64,000 nt of DNA from Melastoma dodecandrum. Taxonomy: Eukaryota; Streptophyta; Magnoliopsida; Myrtales; Melastomataceae. This document shows, piece by piece, positions 11,956 to 22,154 of the stretch; positions within the stretch are counted from its first letter, which is position 1; every line of letters starts with the position of its first letter. Location: positions 3,596,001 through 3,660,000 of the forward strand of contig JARUPY010000538.1 of NCBI GenBank assembly GCA_029817715.1, read 5' to 3'. The notes below the pieces were generated by a model that did no database searches, had not been told where the DNA came from, and was given only the letters and a program-made list of their open reading frames with translations. Both the position numbers and the translations under genes were made by a program.

Positions 11956-12393
11956 ATGCCGAAGAATAAGGGAAAGGGAGGGAAGAACCGGAAGAGAGGA
12001 AAGAACGAGGCAGACGACGAGAAGCGTGAGCTCGTCTTCAAGGAGGACGGCCAGGAGTACGCCCAGGTGGTCCGGATGCTGGGGAATGGCCGGTGCGAGG
12101 CTACGTGCATTGACGGCACCAAGCGCCTTTGCCACATCCGAGGGAAGATGCACAAGAAGGTGTGGATTGCGGCAGGGGACATCATCCTTGTTGGTTTACG
12201 TGACTACCAGGACGACAAGGCTGATGTGATCCTCAAGTACATGCCGGATGAGGCCAGGCTCCTCAAAGCTTACGGGGAGCTCCCCGAGAGCACTCGTCTC
12301 AACGAGGGTATCGCCGGCGGGCTGGACGAGGAGGATGATGGCCCTGGCGACGATTACATTGAGTTCGAGGACGAGGACATCGACAAAATCTAA
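11956..12393 (+). CDS. EIF1A: Eukaryotic translation initiation factor 1A (eIF1A)
   Basis: This is a single coding exon of 145 residues, the family's normal length. The product promotes scanning and Met-tRNAi delivery on the 40S subunit in the cytosol. A basic Lys/Arg/Gly-rich N-terminal tail (residues 1-20, [18 protein letters not shown]) precedes an OB fold (about 25-95) with [12 protein letters not shown] and the [19 protein letters not shown] block. A helical segment follows, and then an acidic C-terminal tail ending EDIDKI. The start is the first ATG after the spliced leader. No defect is visible. Confidence 0.97.
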   Translation: MPKNKGKGGKNRKRGKNEADDEKRELVFKEDGQEYAQVVRMLGNGRCEATCIDGTKRLCHIRGKMHKKVWIAAGDIILVGLRDYQDDKADVILKYMPDEARLLKAYGELPESTRLNEGIAGGLDEEDDGPGDDYIEFEDEDIDKI

Positions 12394-13060
12394 AGCAATG
12401 GGTTTTTTCATGAAGGCTTCCCGAACAGAATCCATGGGAGCGCCCAACCTTCATATTGAGTAGCGGCAGCAGCAGCAGTACTAGTACTGCTGGTGGGAGT
12501 ATAGATAGCAGAATGAAGATATGTGATCTTTGAGGTATAAGTTCGGATCACCCCGTTGGTGAAAGTCATGTGACACCTGCATGTGTGCAACCATTTACAG
12601 GAATCTGATAAAACTTCTCCTGGTTGGGTAATAAGAATGGTCAGATTGTCAAATGAATGTTCTCAGTGCCATCTCTTTTTACTGTTAATGTGCACGAGCA
12701 GCCTTGATTGAAGGTGAGTTGGATTGGATCCACTAGACAGATGAAGTCCTATACATCCATTTTCTAGAATGAAGTCAGACGCGGGTCGATCGAAGGACAT
12801 GTAATTCGTGCGAAGGACATAACCTCGATGGTTCTAGTATTAGTGAGCTACATGGGAAAACCCCATCTTCGGTGGTGCATCCATCCCTGATCGGTTCTGC
12901 ATCACATTGGCAGCTGCGAGTTCAGCTCAACGGAGATCTCTTCTCGTTTGGAGGGCAACCACCTACAGGATAAACACGCGAATAGTCCACCAGGAAGATT
13001 CGCGTATGCCGGTCTGGTATCAGTCGCGGGTGAATAACGACACGGGCACAACAGCATATG
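12394..13060. other. eIF1A 3' UTR and spacer to the MULE
   Basis: No coding sequence was recognised. A short CAG/AGT-rich run lies near 12465-12490. The region ends at the target-site duplication of the MULE. Confidence 0.5.
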
Positions 13061-13068
13061 ACATTCGG
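13061..13068. repeat. Left target-site duplication of the MULE
   Basis: ACATTCGG here is repeated at 19774-19781. The next base, C at 13069, also matches (C at 19782), so the duplication is 8 or 9 bp, in the range typical of Mutator-like elements. Confidence 0.85.
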
Positions 13069-13592
13069 CGAGTTTTGTACGGAAATACGGTTAGTTTTAA
13101 AAAAAATTTGCGAAATACGGTCCCAGTTTCGTAAAATACGGTTTTACCGTCGATAGGGCGCGTTTTGAAAACGCGTCCTCCGAATTACAAAGGGGACGCG
13201 TTTTCAAAACGCGCCCCTCGGCGTGCCATAGCAAGGGGCGGGTTTTCAAAACCCGCCCCTATGCGAGATGAAGTTGGCATGCGAAGATGGCATGAGGGCG
13301 CGTTTTGAGACCGCGCCCTCATGCAAGGGGCGGGTTTAAACCCGCCCCTCCTTACATTACACAAGGGGCGAGTTTTGAAAACCCGCCCCTTCTTCAGTTA
13401 CTAAAAGGGCGGGTTTTGAAAACCCGCCCCTTCCACACTTCGACAAACAAAGCCGGCCACGCAGGTATGCTGGGTCGGACGGGGGGCGGGTTTTGAAAAC
13501 CCGCCCCTTGTGTAAGTAAAGAAGGGGTGAGTTTTCAAAACCCGCCCCTTGTGTAAGTGAAGGAGGGGGCGGGTTTTAACCCGCCCCCCGTG
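13069..13592. repeat. Left terminal inverted repeat with GC-rich palindrome array
   Basis: The outer 75 bp is an AT-rich tip with repeated AAATACGGT. It is followed by at least nine palindromes of the type GGGGCGGGTTTT/AAAACCCGCCCC (some with GGCGCG instead), separated by spacers such as CGAATTACAAA and TTGTGTAAGT. The first roughly 250 bp matches the right end almost base for base in inverted orientation; further in, unit number and order differ. Short open frames here are by-products of the repeats. Confidence 0.9.
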
Positions 13593-13680
13593 CGAGTAAA
13601 TAACTCGCGATCGGGGTCACCCTCCCCGATTACACCCTCCCCTAACCCTAGCCGCCGCTGCCTCCTCCGCCCGACGGCCG

Positions 13681-13802
13681 TCCGACCCCCGCCGCTGCCT
13701 CCAGCCGCCCTAAACCGGCCATCCGACCCCCGCCGCTGCCTCCAGCCGCCGTTAACCGTCCGTCCGACCCCCGCCGCTGCCTCCAGCCGCCCTAAACCGG
13801 AT
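13681..13802 (+). repeat. Three tandem 41 bp units in the transposase leader
   Basis: The units start at 13681, 13722 and 13763 with TCCGACCCCCGCCGCTGCCT and end in AACCGG or AACCGT. They lie upstream of the transposase ATG, in GC-rich DNA that was probably leader or captured host sequence. An open frame of 111 codons crosses them but has no recognisable domain. Confidence 0.8.
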
Positions 13803-14060
13803 CCGCCTCCGACCGGTCAACTCTTCCGGTCCGGCGAAAATTCGTCACCGCCGACGATTGTCCGCTCCCGAGTTACGTCGCGTGACCTTTGACGACCGGT
13901 ATTATTGTTATGTTGTGTAATTATGAAATTGTATAATTATTAATTATTGATTAGGAAAATGAATAATTGGATAATTAATGATTTGATATTTAATTGTTTA
14001 CAGGTTATTAAGTTCGAAGAAACCCCTAATCAACGTAAGTTTTATCTTACGTACGTTTCA

Positions 14061-16818
14061 ATGTCGCAAATAAATTTATTGTTATATGGTAATGGGAAGG
14101 TTGTTCATGGTAGTCAAGGAGTAGCCTATAGTAGGGGACCAGTGAAAAGGATAAAGGTAGATGTGGATATTGATTACGTCAGATTCGAAAGTAAAATTGT
14201 CAATGCACTGAGATTAACCGAAGGAAGTAGGTTGGAAATTTGTCATAGATACCCATTTCCTTCGTATGGTCCTTCAGGAATTAATTTTGTGCTAGTACCA
14301 ATCGGAGATGACGAGGATGTGAGGTTGTTGTTTGAATTTGCGATGTCAAATAGTGACCGCATTCAAGAAGTTTATGTGATATCAATATTTGGAAATTCTT
14401 GCAACGAAGTGAGGCCCCCAAATTCTAGAAGTAAGCGTGGTAGTAACATGCAACCCGTAGGAGCAAATGTGGATGACGGGTTAAATGTCGTGCAAGAAAG
14501 AATGGAAAATTTTGAAGTTAGTACAAATTTCCATCAATTGGATCCGGTGAATGAAGGGTGTAGCGGATATGGTGGTAATGCGAGGAATGAGGAGGATGGT
14601 GGTAATGAGGATGATGATGATGGCGGTAACTACAACGAAGATAATTATGAAGAGGGTGATCCGTTTGAACAATTAGAACGTGATCTCGGCGATGAAGGAG
14701 TTATAGTTGAAGATATATATCGGCGATATGAAAATCATATCGTTGATTCAATAGTGAATTCGGATGATGACGCCGATACTGATGATGAAATGTTTAATGG
14801 TGTTGATTTGGAGAATGAGGACGCGGTTAATCAGGCAGGTCCTTCTAGGAGGAAACGGGTGGAAAAACCCCTACCATTCTATCTAGACATTGGCAATACT
14901 GGAAAGGTGATTTGGGAGGATGATGAGGATGTTACGGTGACGGACGATCCGGAGGCTGTGGTTGAATTTCGTAAAGGGATGCGGTTCAAGCATAAGAATC
15001 ATGTCATTCATGCGGTGAATATGTTTCATATCAAGAATCATTATAACTACGAAATTGTTGAGTCAGATAAGACGACGTGGTCGGTGTTTTGTTCTGAGTT
15101 AGGATCTGGGTGCAAGTGGCGATTACGCGCAATTCGGCGTGCGTGTGACGATGAGTTTGAAATAACTATTATGGGTGAGCCGCATACATGTTTAAATGCA
15201 GTTCTTTCCCAAGATCATGATCGCCTTGACTGCAACTTCATGGTTCCCTACTTCCGAACTTTTGTCAGAGAATCTCCTGAAGTTAAAGTGTCGTTCTTAA
15301 GGAGTGTAATCAAGGAGAGATTTGGATATGAAGTAAGTAGGAGACGAGTATGGGATGCAAAAAGGAAGGCGATTGAATTTGAATACGGAGAATGGGATGC
15401 ATCTTACAATGAGTTGCCTCATCTTATGAATGCAATTAGAATTGCCAACCCCGGAACAATTGTTGATTGGGGTGCAACGTATGATCTCGGTGATGTGGAA
15501 GTACTGCAGTTTCAACGACTGTTTTGGGCGTTCGGACAGTGTATTCAGGCATTCAATCATTGTCGACCAGTTGTTAGCATAGATGGCACATTTCTATATG
15601 GTAAATATAGGCATAAACTCTTAATTGCATGTTCTATGGATGGGGAGAACCATATAGTGCCGCTTGCTTTTGCACTGGTGGATGAGGAAAGCTACGATTC
15701 ATGGAGTTGGTTCCTGCGATGTCTGAAGGGATATGTCGTTGGTGAAAGAACGGGAGGGGTTTGTTTGATTTCCGACAGACATGCTGGAATTCAAGCCGCT
15801 GTGAATGATCCGGACGTGGGATGGGCCCCGCCGTTTGCGCATTGGCGATTTTGTCTTAGACATGTGGCGAGCAATTTCAATACGAGGTATAAGAATGTTG
15901 TTTGTAAGAGGAAGTTGATAGCCGCAGCCAGGAAATCTATGGTTGTGAAGTATAAAAGTGTGATGCGAAGTTTGTTTGAATCAATGCCAGAAGCTGGCGA
16001 GTTTTTCGCCGAGATGAATGAAGAGCAGTGGTGTTTGAGTCGGGATGGGTACCATAGATATGGTCTGATGACAACGAATTTGAGCGAAAGTTACAACGCC
16101 GTTATCAGAGGCGCAAGAAATCTTCCTGTTTCAGCGCTTGTTAGGAAAATATGGTATAACTGCGTGTCACATTGGATAGCTCGACGTGATGATGCGGATT
16201 CTGCTTTGAAAATTGGCGAAAGTTTTACAAGTGTTTGCACAAATCGTCTATTTAAATGTATAGAGAAAGCCAAACGGTACGAGGTGGTTCTTCTCGATCG
16301 CAGCGAGGGTAGATTTGATGTTAGAACAAGAGGAAAACATCGACTGAAGTATGTATATCTTGAAACGATGAAATGCAGCTGCAAGAAGTGGCAAATCCAT
16401 CGCATTCCTTGTTCGCATGCTTTGGCATGTTACGCGCACGTGCATATAGATCATACCACTGTCATCAGTCGTTTTTACTCATTCGAGTGCCAGAAGGCTG
16501 TGTATGCTGCGAAATGGCATTCTTTTGATTGTAAAGAAGATTGGCCAGAATATCCTTTTCCGAGAGTCAATCCCGACCATACAAGAGTGAGACCGAAAGG
16601 GCGCCCCAGGTCATCACGTATACGTAATGAAATGGATATCAAGGAGAAATCTCGGAAAACTAGTTGTGGGTTATGTAGACAGGAGGGTCACAACCGACGT
16701 AGTTGTCCTAATAGGAATGTTTGTAAGTCATTTCTTAATGTTAGAAGTGTATATTGTTGTTATTTACAGTTGTCCTATTTGTGTTTGTTATTAACATAAG
16801 TTATATTGTATTTCAGGA
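14061..16818 (+). CDS. MULE transposase, intact DDE, SWIM finger and zinc knuckle
   Basis: The main exon is 14061-16722 and the stop is completed at 16817-16818. The start ATG gives MSQINLLLYGNGKVV, the usual N-terminus of this family, just after a TTTACAG acceptor at 14003. The protein is 887 residues. It has a PB1-like N-terminal region (about 1-120), an acidic linker, a WRKY/GCM1-like MuDR DNA-binding region (about 305-400), and the MULE catalytic core with D508 (SIDGTF), D572 (ISDRH) and E676 (NLSES). A SWIM finger follows (C772, C774, then CSH) and a CX2CX4HX4C knuckle (869-882). After GTT at 16719-16721 the exon ends with T and a GTAAGT donor; the next exon begins GA, so splicing makes TGA. 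No internal break is seen, so activity is plausible. Confidence 0.9.
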
Positions 16819-16820
16819 AA

Positions 16821-18953
16821 ATGCATCCAGGGCCAAAAAAGACGGACGTCCTTAATGCTCAAGGAGAGCATCGCTCGACGGCGGTATGGGAAGCCGGCTA
16901 CAGTATGGTACGTCTGTTTTGTGTAGTTCTGAATTATTATACTTTTTTCATGTATTCGTGCCGTGAGTACTAATTCGTGCTTTATTAACAGAATAACGTT
17001 CTAACTTGCCGTCGTGTGGAGAAGTCATTGAAGGGAGTCGCCCGTGATCCGAGGATGGATGTGTACCTTCGTCAGGCAGGATTCTACGGAGTAGCTAAGC
17101 TCCCTTTTATATCCTTGGACTGGGCCCTCATCACAGCGTTGACGGAACGCTGGAGGCCGGAGACGCACACTTTCCATATGCCGCACGGTGAGATCACTAT
17201 CACCCTTCAGGATGTGGCAGTTCAGCTAGGTTTGCCCATAGATGGTGATGCCGTGATAGCTGATACAGCCGTCTCTAATGAGGAAGTCTGTTTAGAGTTA
17301 TTGGGGCGGAGACCTATGGGTGACAACATTAGGTCTGGCCGTATTAGACTTAGCTGGCTTGCTGCAAACTTTGCTGAGATCCCTGTAGATGCCCCCGAGG
17401 AGGTAGTACAGATGTATACGAGGGCTTACATCTTGCAGTTGATAGGAGGGATGCTATTTACTACGAAGTCAGATAGTTTAGTACATTGTTTCTGGTTGCC
17501 TCTACTAGCTGACTTCGAGAGGGCCGGGCAGTATAGTTGGGGTTCTGCTTGCCTTGCGTGGCTGTACAGGAGTTTGTGTACACAAGGCATCGCAAATAGA
17601 TGGTCCACTGATTTTGCTACAGATTTGGGCATGGGATAGATTCCCACATGTAGCGCCCCTCAGATTACGGACCCCAATTGTAGCGGATATGCCTTTGAGC
17701 TATCGTTGGGCCGTTGCAAAGGATGTACGCACGGTCACTACGCACGTACTGTCCTCTTACAGAGAGGCCTTTGATAGGCAGACTCCCGATCAGGTAAACG
17801 TCATTTCATTTGACTCTTTCGTTTTAGTCATTCGAACCTTCCTAACGTATTGACATTTCTATATGCAGGTTGTTTGGCATCCTTATTCTGAGGAGTTGAT
17901 AGCTATGCTGCCTGATTACTGTCGATCGGGAGAGGCTTCTTGGCGTGCCAGAGTCCCCCTCATCTGCTTCTACATCGTCGAGTGGCATTACCCTGATAGA
18001 GTGATTCGTCAGTTTGGCGACCACCAGATCGTGCCCGCAGATTGCGACACCAGCAAGGCTCTCCATCGGATGGATTTGCGTGGCAAGACGATGAACAACT
18101 GGGTAGAGATCCATCGATCGTTTGTGGAGCTCTGGGGAGATCGGATGCAGTACATCGTGCCGCTGTTCTGGGATTCTCATTCTGGAGTCAGGTACTCCAA
18201 ATGGTTTGCGAAGTACACCAGAAAGTACATATCGCACACAGGAGCCATGCTAGGTACAATGGTAAGTAATCTATGAGTTCTTTCATTACATTCTTCATTC
18301 AGTTGTCAATTTTAACATATATAATGTTATATTATGTAGATGAAGAACTTCCGTAGGATCAAGCTTCGATCGGACCAGCCTGAGCTCGTTTCTCTTGCCG
18401 AGGAGTCCTTGCAGATGATGCGAGAATATACACCGGTACGTCTGTACGGTCGTACCGGCGGAATAGAAGATCAACCGGCATTCGAGTTCATGCCAGCAGC
18501 AGGTGGACAGAACGTGGACGAAGACGAAGATCATCCGGCAGAAGAAGATCACATGGAGGAAGATCACGAGGATCACGACGTGCCACGGACGTACGAGGAC
18601 CCTCTATTTGACGAGGAGGGCCGTGAAGTACCAGAAGGGATGCTCATCTCTCAGATTGACCACATTCAGGCTGATTACACAACACCGTACTTCGAGCCTG
18701 GATCCAGTTCCACTCCGGTAGCTCCGATTAAAGGAGCGAGAGAATTCGGGTAAGTCTTCTCATACTCGATTGATTTAAACTCTCGTAACTTCACTAACAT
18801 AAGTTTTTCAGGTACGACCATTCACAACAAGGCGAAGGACCTTCACAAATTACACAACTGTACCCTGATGATTCCTCGGTGAACATCCATTCAGATCCCG
18901 TCGTTAGGCCTTATGTTAGGAGGAAATCGACGAGACGTAGGGGTCTTTACTGA
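16821..18953 (+). pseudogene. MULE-borne plant mobile domain (PMD) protein gene, one frameshift
   Basis: Exons are 16821-16907, 16992-17793, 17869-18261, 18340-18749 and 18812-18953, all with GT-AG borders. The product reads MHPGPKKTDVLNAQGEHRS and continues into the PMD core (RDPRMDVYLRQAGFYGVAKL, then LQDVAVQLGLPIDGDAV). It ends with an acidic, Asp/Glu/His-rich region and a basic end (RRKSTRRRGLY). Within exon 2 the frame changes near 17575-17590: upstream it reads LYRSLC, downstream it continues one base later as KASQIDGPLILLQIWAW. This is a 1-nt gain or 2-nt loss. Without correction the protein ends at 17637-17639, after about 245 residues. PMD proteins are nuclear; a role in silencing or transposition is an inference. 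Confidence 0.8.
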
Positions 18954-19099
18954 TGTCTGTAAACTTTCCATTGATATTATGAGATTCTAAACTTTGCATT
19001 TCATATTCTGAACTGGGTTTCAGGTTACAAACTACTGAATGAGGTCTATGTGTATGCCATATGTTGTTCAAACAGGGTTTCGAACAAAATTCCTTACTT

Positions 19100-19773
19100 T
19101 CGTTTTTCAGGTTCGGACGAGGGGCGGGTTTTCAAAACCCGCCCCTCCTTACGTTACACAAGGGGCGCGTTTTGAAAACCCGCCCCTTCTTCAGTTACTA
19201 AAGGGGCGGGTTTTGAAAACCCGCCCCCCGTCCGACCCAGCATACCGTGCGTGGCTTTCTTGGCTTTGTTTCTCTAAGTGTGAAAGGGGTGGGTTTTGAA
19301 AACCCGCCCCTTGTGTAATGTAAGGAGGGGCGGGTTTTGAAAACCTGCCCCTTGTGTAATGTAAGGAGGGGCGGGTTTTCAAAACCCGCCCCTTGTGTAA
19401 TGTAAGGATGGGCGGGTTTTGGAACCCCGCCCCTTGTGTAATGTAAGGAGGGGCGGGTTTTGGAAACCCGCCCCTTGTGTAATGTAAGGAGGGGCGGGTT
19501 TTCAAAACCCGCCCCTGGCATGAGGGCGCGGTCTCAAAACGCGCCCTCATGCCATATTCGCATGCCAACTTCATCTCGCATAGGGGCGGGTTTTCAAAAC
19601 CCGCCCCTTGCTATGGCACGCCGAGGGGCGCGTTTTGAAAACGCGTCCCCTTTGTAATTCGGAGGACGCGTTTTCAAAACGCGCCCTATCGACGGTAAAA
19701 CCGTATTTTACAAAATTGGGACCGTATTTCGTAAATTTTTTTTAAAACTAACCGTATTTCCATACAAAACTCG
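19100..19773. repeat. Right terminal inverted repeat with expanded palindrome array
   Basis: This is the inverted partner of 13069-13592. The outer end (19773 back to about 19530) mirrors the left arm with few changes, including spacer phrases such as GCATGCCAACTTCATCTCGC. Toward the inside it is longer than the left arm because one palindrome-spacer unit has multiplied. Confidence 0.9.
19286..19515. repeat. Six palindromes at an exact 41 bp period
   Basis: Units start at 19286, 19327, 19368, 19409, 19450 and 19491. Each is a 25 bp palindrome, GGGGCGGGTTTT + central base + AAAACCCGCCCC with minor changes, plus a 16 bp spacer TTGTGTAATGTAAGGA. Perfect spacing and near-identical spacers indicate recent unequal exchange or slippage. 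No CRISPR-associated genes exist here and the spacers are constant, so this is not a CRISPR array. Confidence 0.92.
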
Positions 19774-19781
19774 ACATTCGG
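19774..19781. repeat. Right target-site duplication of the MULE
   Basis: ACATTCGG, the direct copy of 13061-13068; the following C extends the match to 9 bp. Confidence 0.85.
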
Positions 19782-22028
19782 CTGTAGTCACTTTCCAGTC
19801 ATGTTTCACAGTTGGTCTCAATCTTTTGCCGTAGGCATTTTTAACATCCGAAGGACGGCGGACCAGGTCTACGTCGTTGACACATTCCTTGGCTCCGACT
19901 TAGTCCATTCAGAAATCTCCGCTGATAAATTAATCTTCCATGTATTTGTCGATATTATTTTCTCAGTCTGCTTTTCTTGAGGAAGTAATAATCAAATAAA
20001 ATGATTGTTGACTTAGTTAATCAACATCATCACATTGTAACACGGAAAACAAGTGTCCCCAAAATGACATCAATTAATCTTAGTTTAACTTGGAATTTGT
20101 TGGGATGAGACTGGGAAGTTGACTATGACATGCAATCCCGAAGGTGTAATATGTTGACAATCTAAGGGGTCGGAGCAAATGAGATTGGTTCACGTGTTAA
20201 GCCGGTTGCATTTGTTTAACGAGATATCTAGGATAGAACCCCCTTATTACGTTAGATCGAGTTTAATGCGTGTTAAACGTAACAAAAATAAAATCATATT
20301 TCAACCTAACTCAAATAGTAAGGGCGAGCTAGGATTATTCCCACATAGAATTATACCGATAAAAATCCTTCTACCGTCGTTCTAAACAATAAATCAAAGT
20401 CAAGCAAACAATAAAATTGAGATTTGTTAAAAGAAAAAGACGACCAAACGCATCCTATGCAGTCAGTCTTCCCCCTTCTAATGCTATCAAATCGTTAGTT
20501 TTTAATCTATGATTTGATTATCTCCTTGCATTTCTCCCTAACATGCGGGAATGTATTACCATGTATCAAATTCTTTACTTTATTCCTAGGCAAGAAACTA
20601 GTGGTGACCCATTACGTTTTAATCCTAATTGATTACATAAAGTGTTCTGGTATATTCCTATCCTTCACATAATTAGTCCGATTTTTCCACTCATAAACTA
20701 CTATGTTATCCAATTCGAGATCTAACCTAGACTACCCTCTCGAGTCTGGCTAGATTATCGGATCAATACTAACTGGTGATCACGCAATTAACACGCATTA
20801 AGAACAGGAATGGATAAACAATTATAATGATTCGAATTATATTAAGAAAAAAGGAATCACGAGCTATACAGGAACGAGGTTCCGCCGTAGTCCTAGAAAA
20901 GTAAATTAGTTCATAACTGAAATGAAAAATCAATTCAAGTTGAAAGTAAACGATATCAAAGAAATTAAAATAAGAAATTCTGAATACCAAAAGAAACCTA
21001 TTTAAACCTAGGGTTGTAAAATATTCCCCTAAAATACATAAAGTACCTTTACATAGATTTTAAATCAGAATACAGAGCAAAATATCCTAAAAATGAAATA
21101 AAAGATCTTCTAACGTGGAAAGACAATCTCCAAAAGTGGAAGGTTGGTCAAATCTCGTCATCACATTAGATCGAGCATGGATGCACATCCGTCCGTAGTC
21201 AGTCCAGCAAGTCGTCCCACGGATGCATCCTTCTAGTCAGACGAATATGTCCGTCTCTAGTCTTCTTGAAATTCTATGTTATCTACTTTCTTGATTCGTC
21301 CTTTGGCTCATTACTTCCACATTCACCCATCATTCATAGACATTCCACATAAGAAACCTCAACTTATTAAACTAATACAATGAAAAAATATAGAGATTCA
21401 ACCACGCAATGAAAATCAATGAAAAACATCTCAAAACAACGTCAAAGCTCAACGAACTAACCACATTACTGCTCAAATGAGTGGCTAAATAACTCCACTT
21501 TTGTAGAGTTATCAGAGTTCGAATTACTGGACGGAAAGTTTAGAATACCGGACACGAATAAAAAAATAATAATGTCTTCTTTCATATTATAAAACGCTCA
21601 TATGTGGAAACATTCACCGCCGCTTTGAACGAAGACGACCCAGTAAAAGGAAATAGTTCGAAGGTTCTACAAAAGACCAAATAAAATCAATTTTTTTATT
21701 TCGTTCTAATTTTTGAACACAAGGGCCTCCAAACGCGATTTAGGACGACAAAATTTAATGCAAATGACATGTTCACATAGGGAGACACACATTTTGTATT
21801 CGTGTCCATCCAAAAGGTTGGAAAACATGATGCCATAAAAGTCGTTTAAGGTTTGGTAAGAGGTTTCTTCGTCGTAGACGCGGTGGGTGCTGCCCGACTT
21901 TCTGGAACCATAACGACCGGGAGGGATGGGAAGGGGTCTAAAAAGTCCAACCCCAACATCGCCATGTGGCGCCCGTCGACCGCGTCCTCAAGATCCGTCC
22001 TACCTAATAACACATCATCCATTTCTTC
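19782..22028. other. Intergenic, AT-rich, no gene recognised
   Basis: No conserved coding sequence was seen on either strand. The composition changes several times (about 20100-21000 versus 21100-21900), so older transposon debris is likely, but no terminal repeats or target duplications were found. Confidence 0.45.
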
Positions 22029-22037
22029 TATATATAA
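22029..22037 (+). promoter_or_regulatory. TATA box of phytocyanin gene 2
   Basis: TATATATAA within CTTCTATATATAAGGG, about 118 bp before the ATG at 22155. Confidence 0.65.
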
Positions 22038-22154
22038 GGGACGTGCCCGAAGATCGAACGTATCGACAAAGCACGGTGATCGTTCGGAAGACCGACTTCG
22101 AGCTTTCCCCAGGGGCGACCTGAACTGTTAGAACGCTGATTGCTGAAGCGAAGG

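Larger units (their letters stand above)
13069..19773 (+). mobile_element. Complete Mutator-like element carrying a transposase gene and a PMD gene
   Basis: The ends are inverted copies starting CGAGTTTTGTA, with a directly repeated ACATTCGG(C) on each side. The inverted repeats extend for several hundred bases and consist largely of GC-rich palindromes. Inside are a transposase gene (14061-16722, stop completed after splicing) and a five-exon PMD gene (16821-18953), both on the plus strand. Duplications, termini and transposase are all intact, which points to a relatively recent insertion. It sits between eIF1A and the second phytocyanin. A diverged dead relative occupies 1 to about 4250. 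Confidence 0.92.

Noticed and set aside
13305..13496. Open frames inside the palindrome arrays (also 19191-19574 and 19198-19521 minus)
   Set aside because: They encode only translated repeats (RVLKTRP, PAPPYITQGA) and exist on both strands because the DNA is palindromic.
13557..13892. Pro/Arg-rich 111-codon frame upstream of the transposase
   Set aside because: It consists of a 41 bp tandem repeat and inverted-repeat sequence, with no conserved domain; more likely leader.
16723..16799. Extension of the transposase frame past the zinc knuckle (CKSFLNVRSVYCC...)
   Set aside because: It reads through a good GTAAGT donor into the intron; the decayed relative has a stop at the corresponding place.
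19118..19690. CRISPR-like array: short repeats with regular spacing
   Set aside because: The spacers are identical to each other, the repeats are palindromes lying in a transposon inverted repeat, and the genome is plant.
20100..21500. Possible retrotransposon in the AT-rich spacer
   Set aside because: No coding motifs, long terminal repeats or target duplications could be found by eye.
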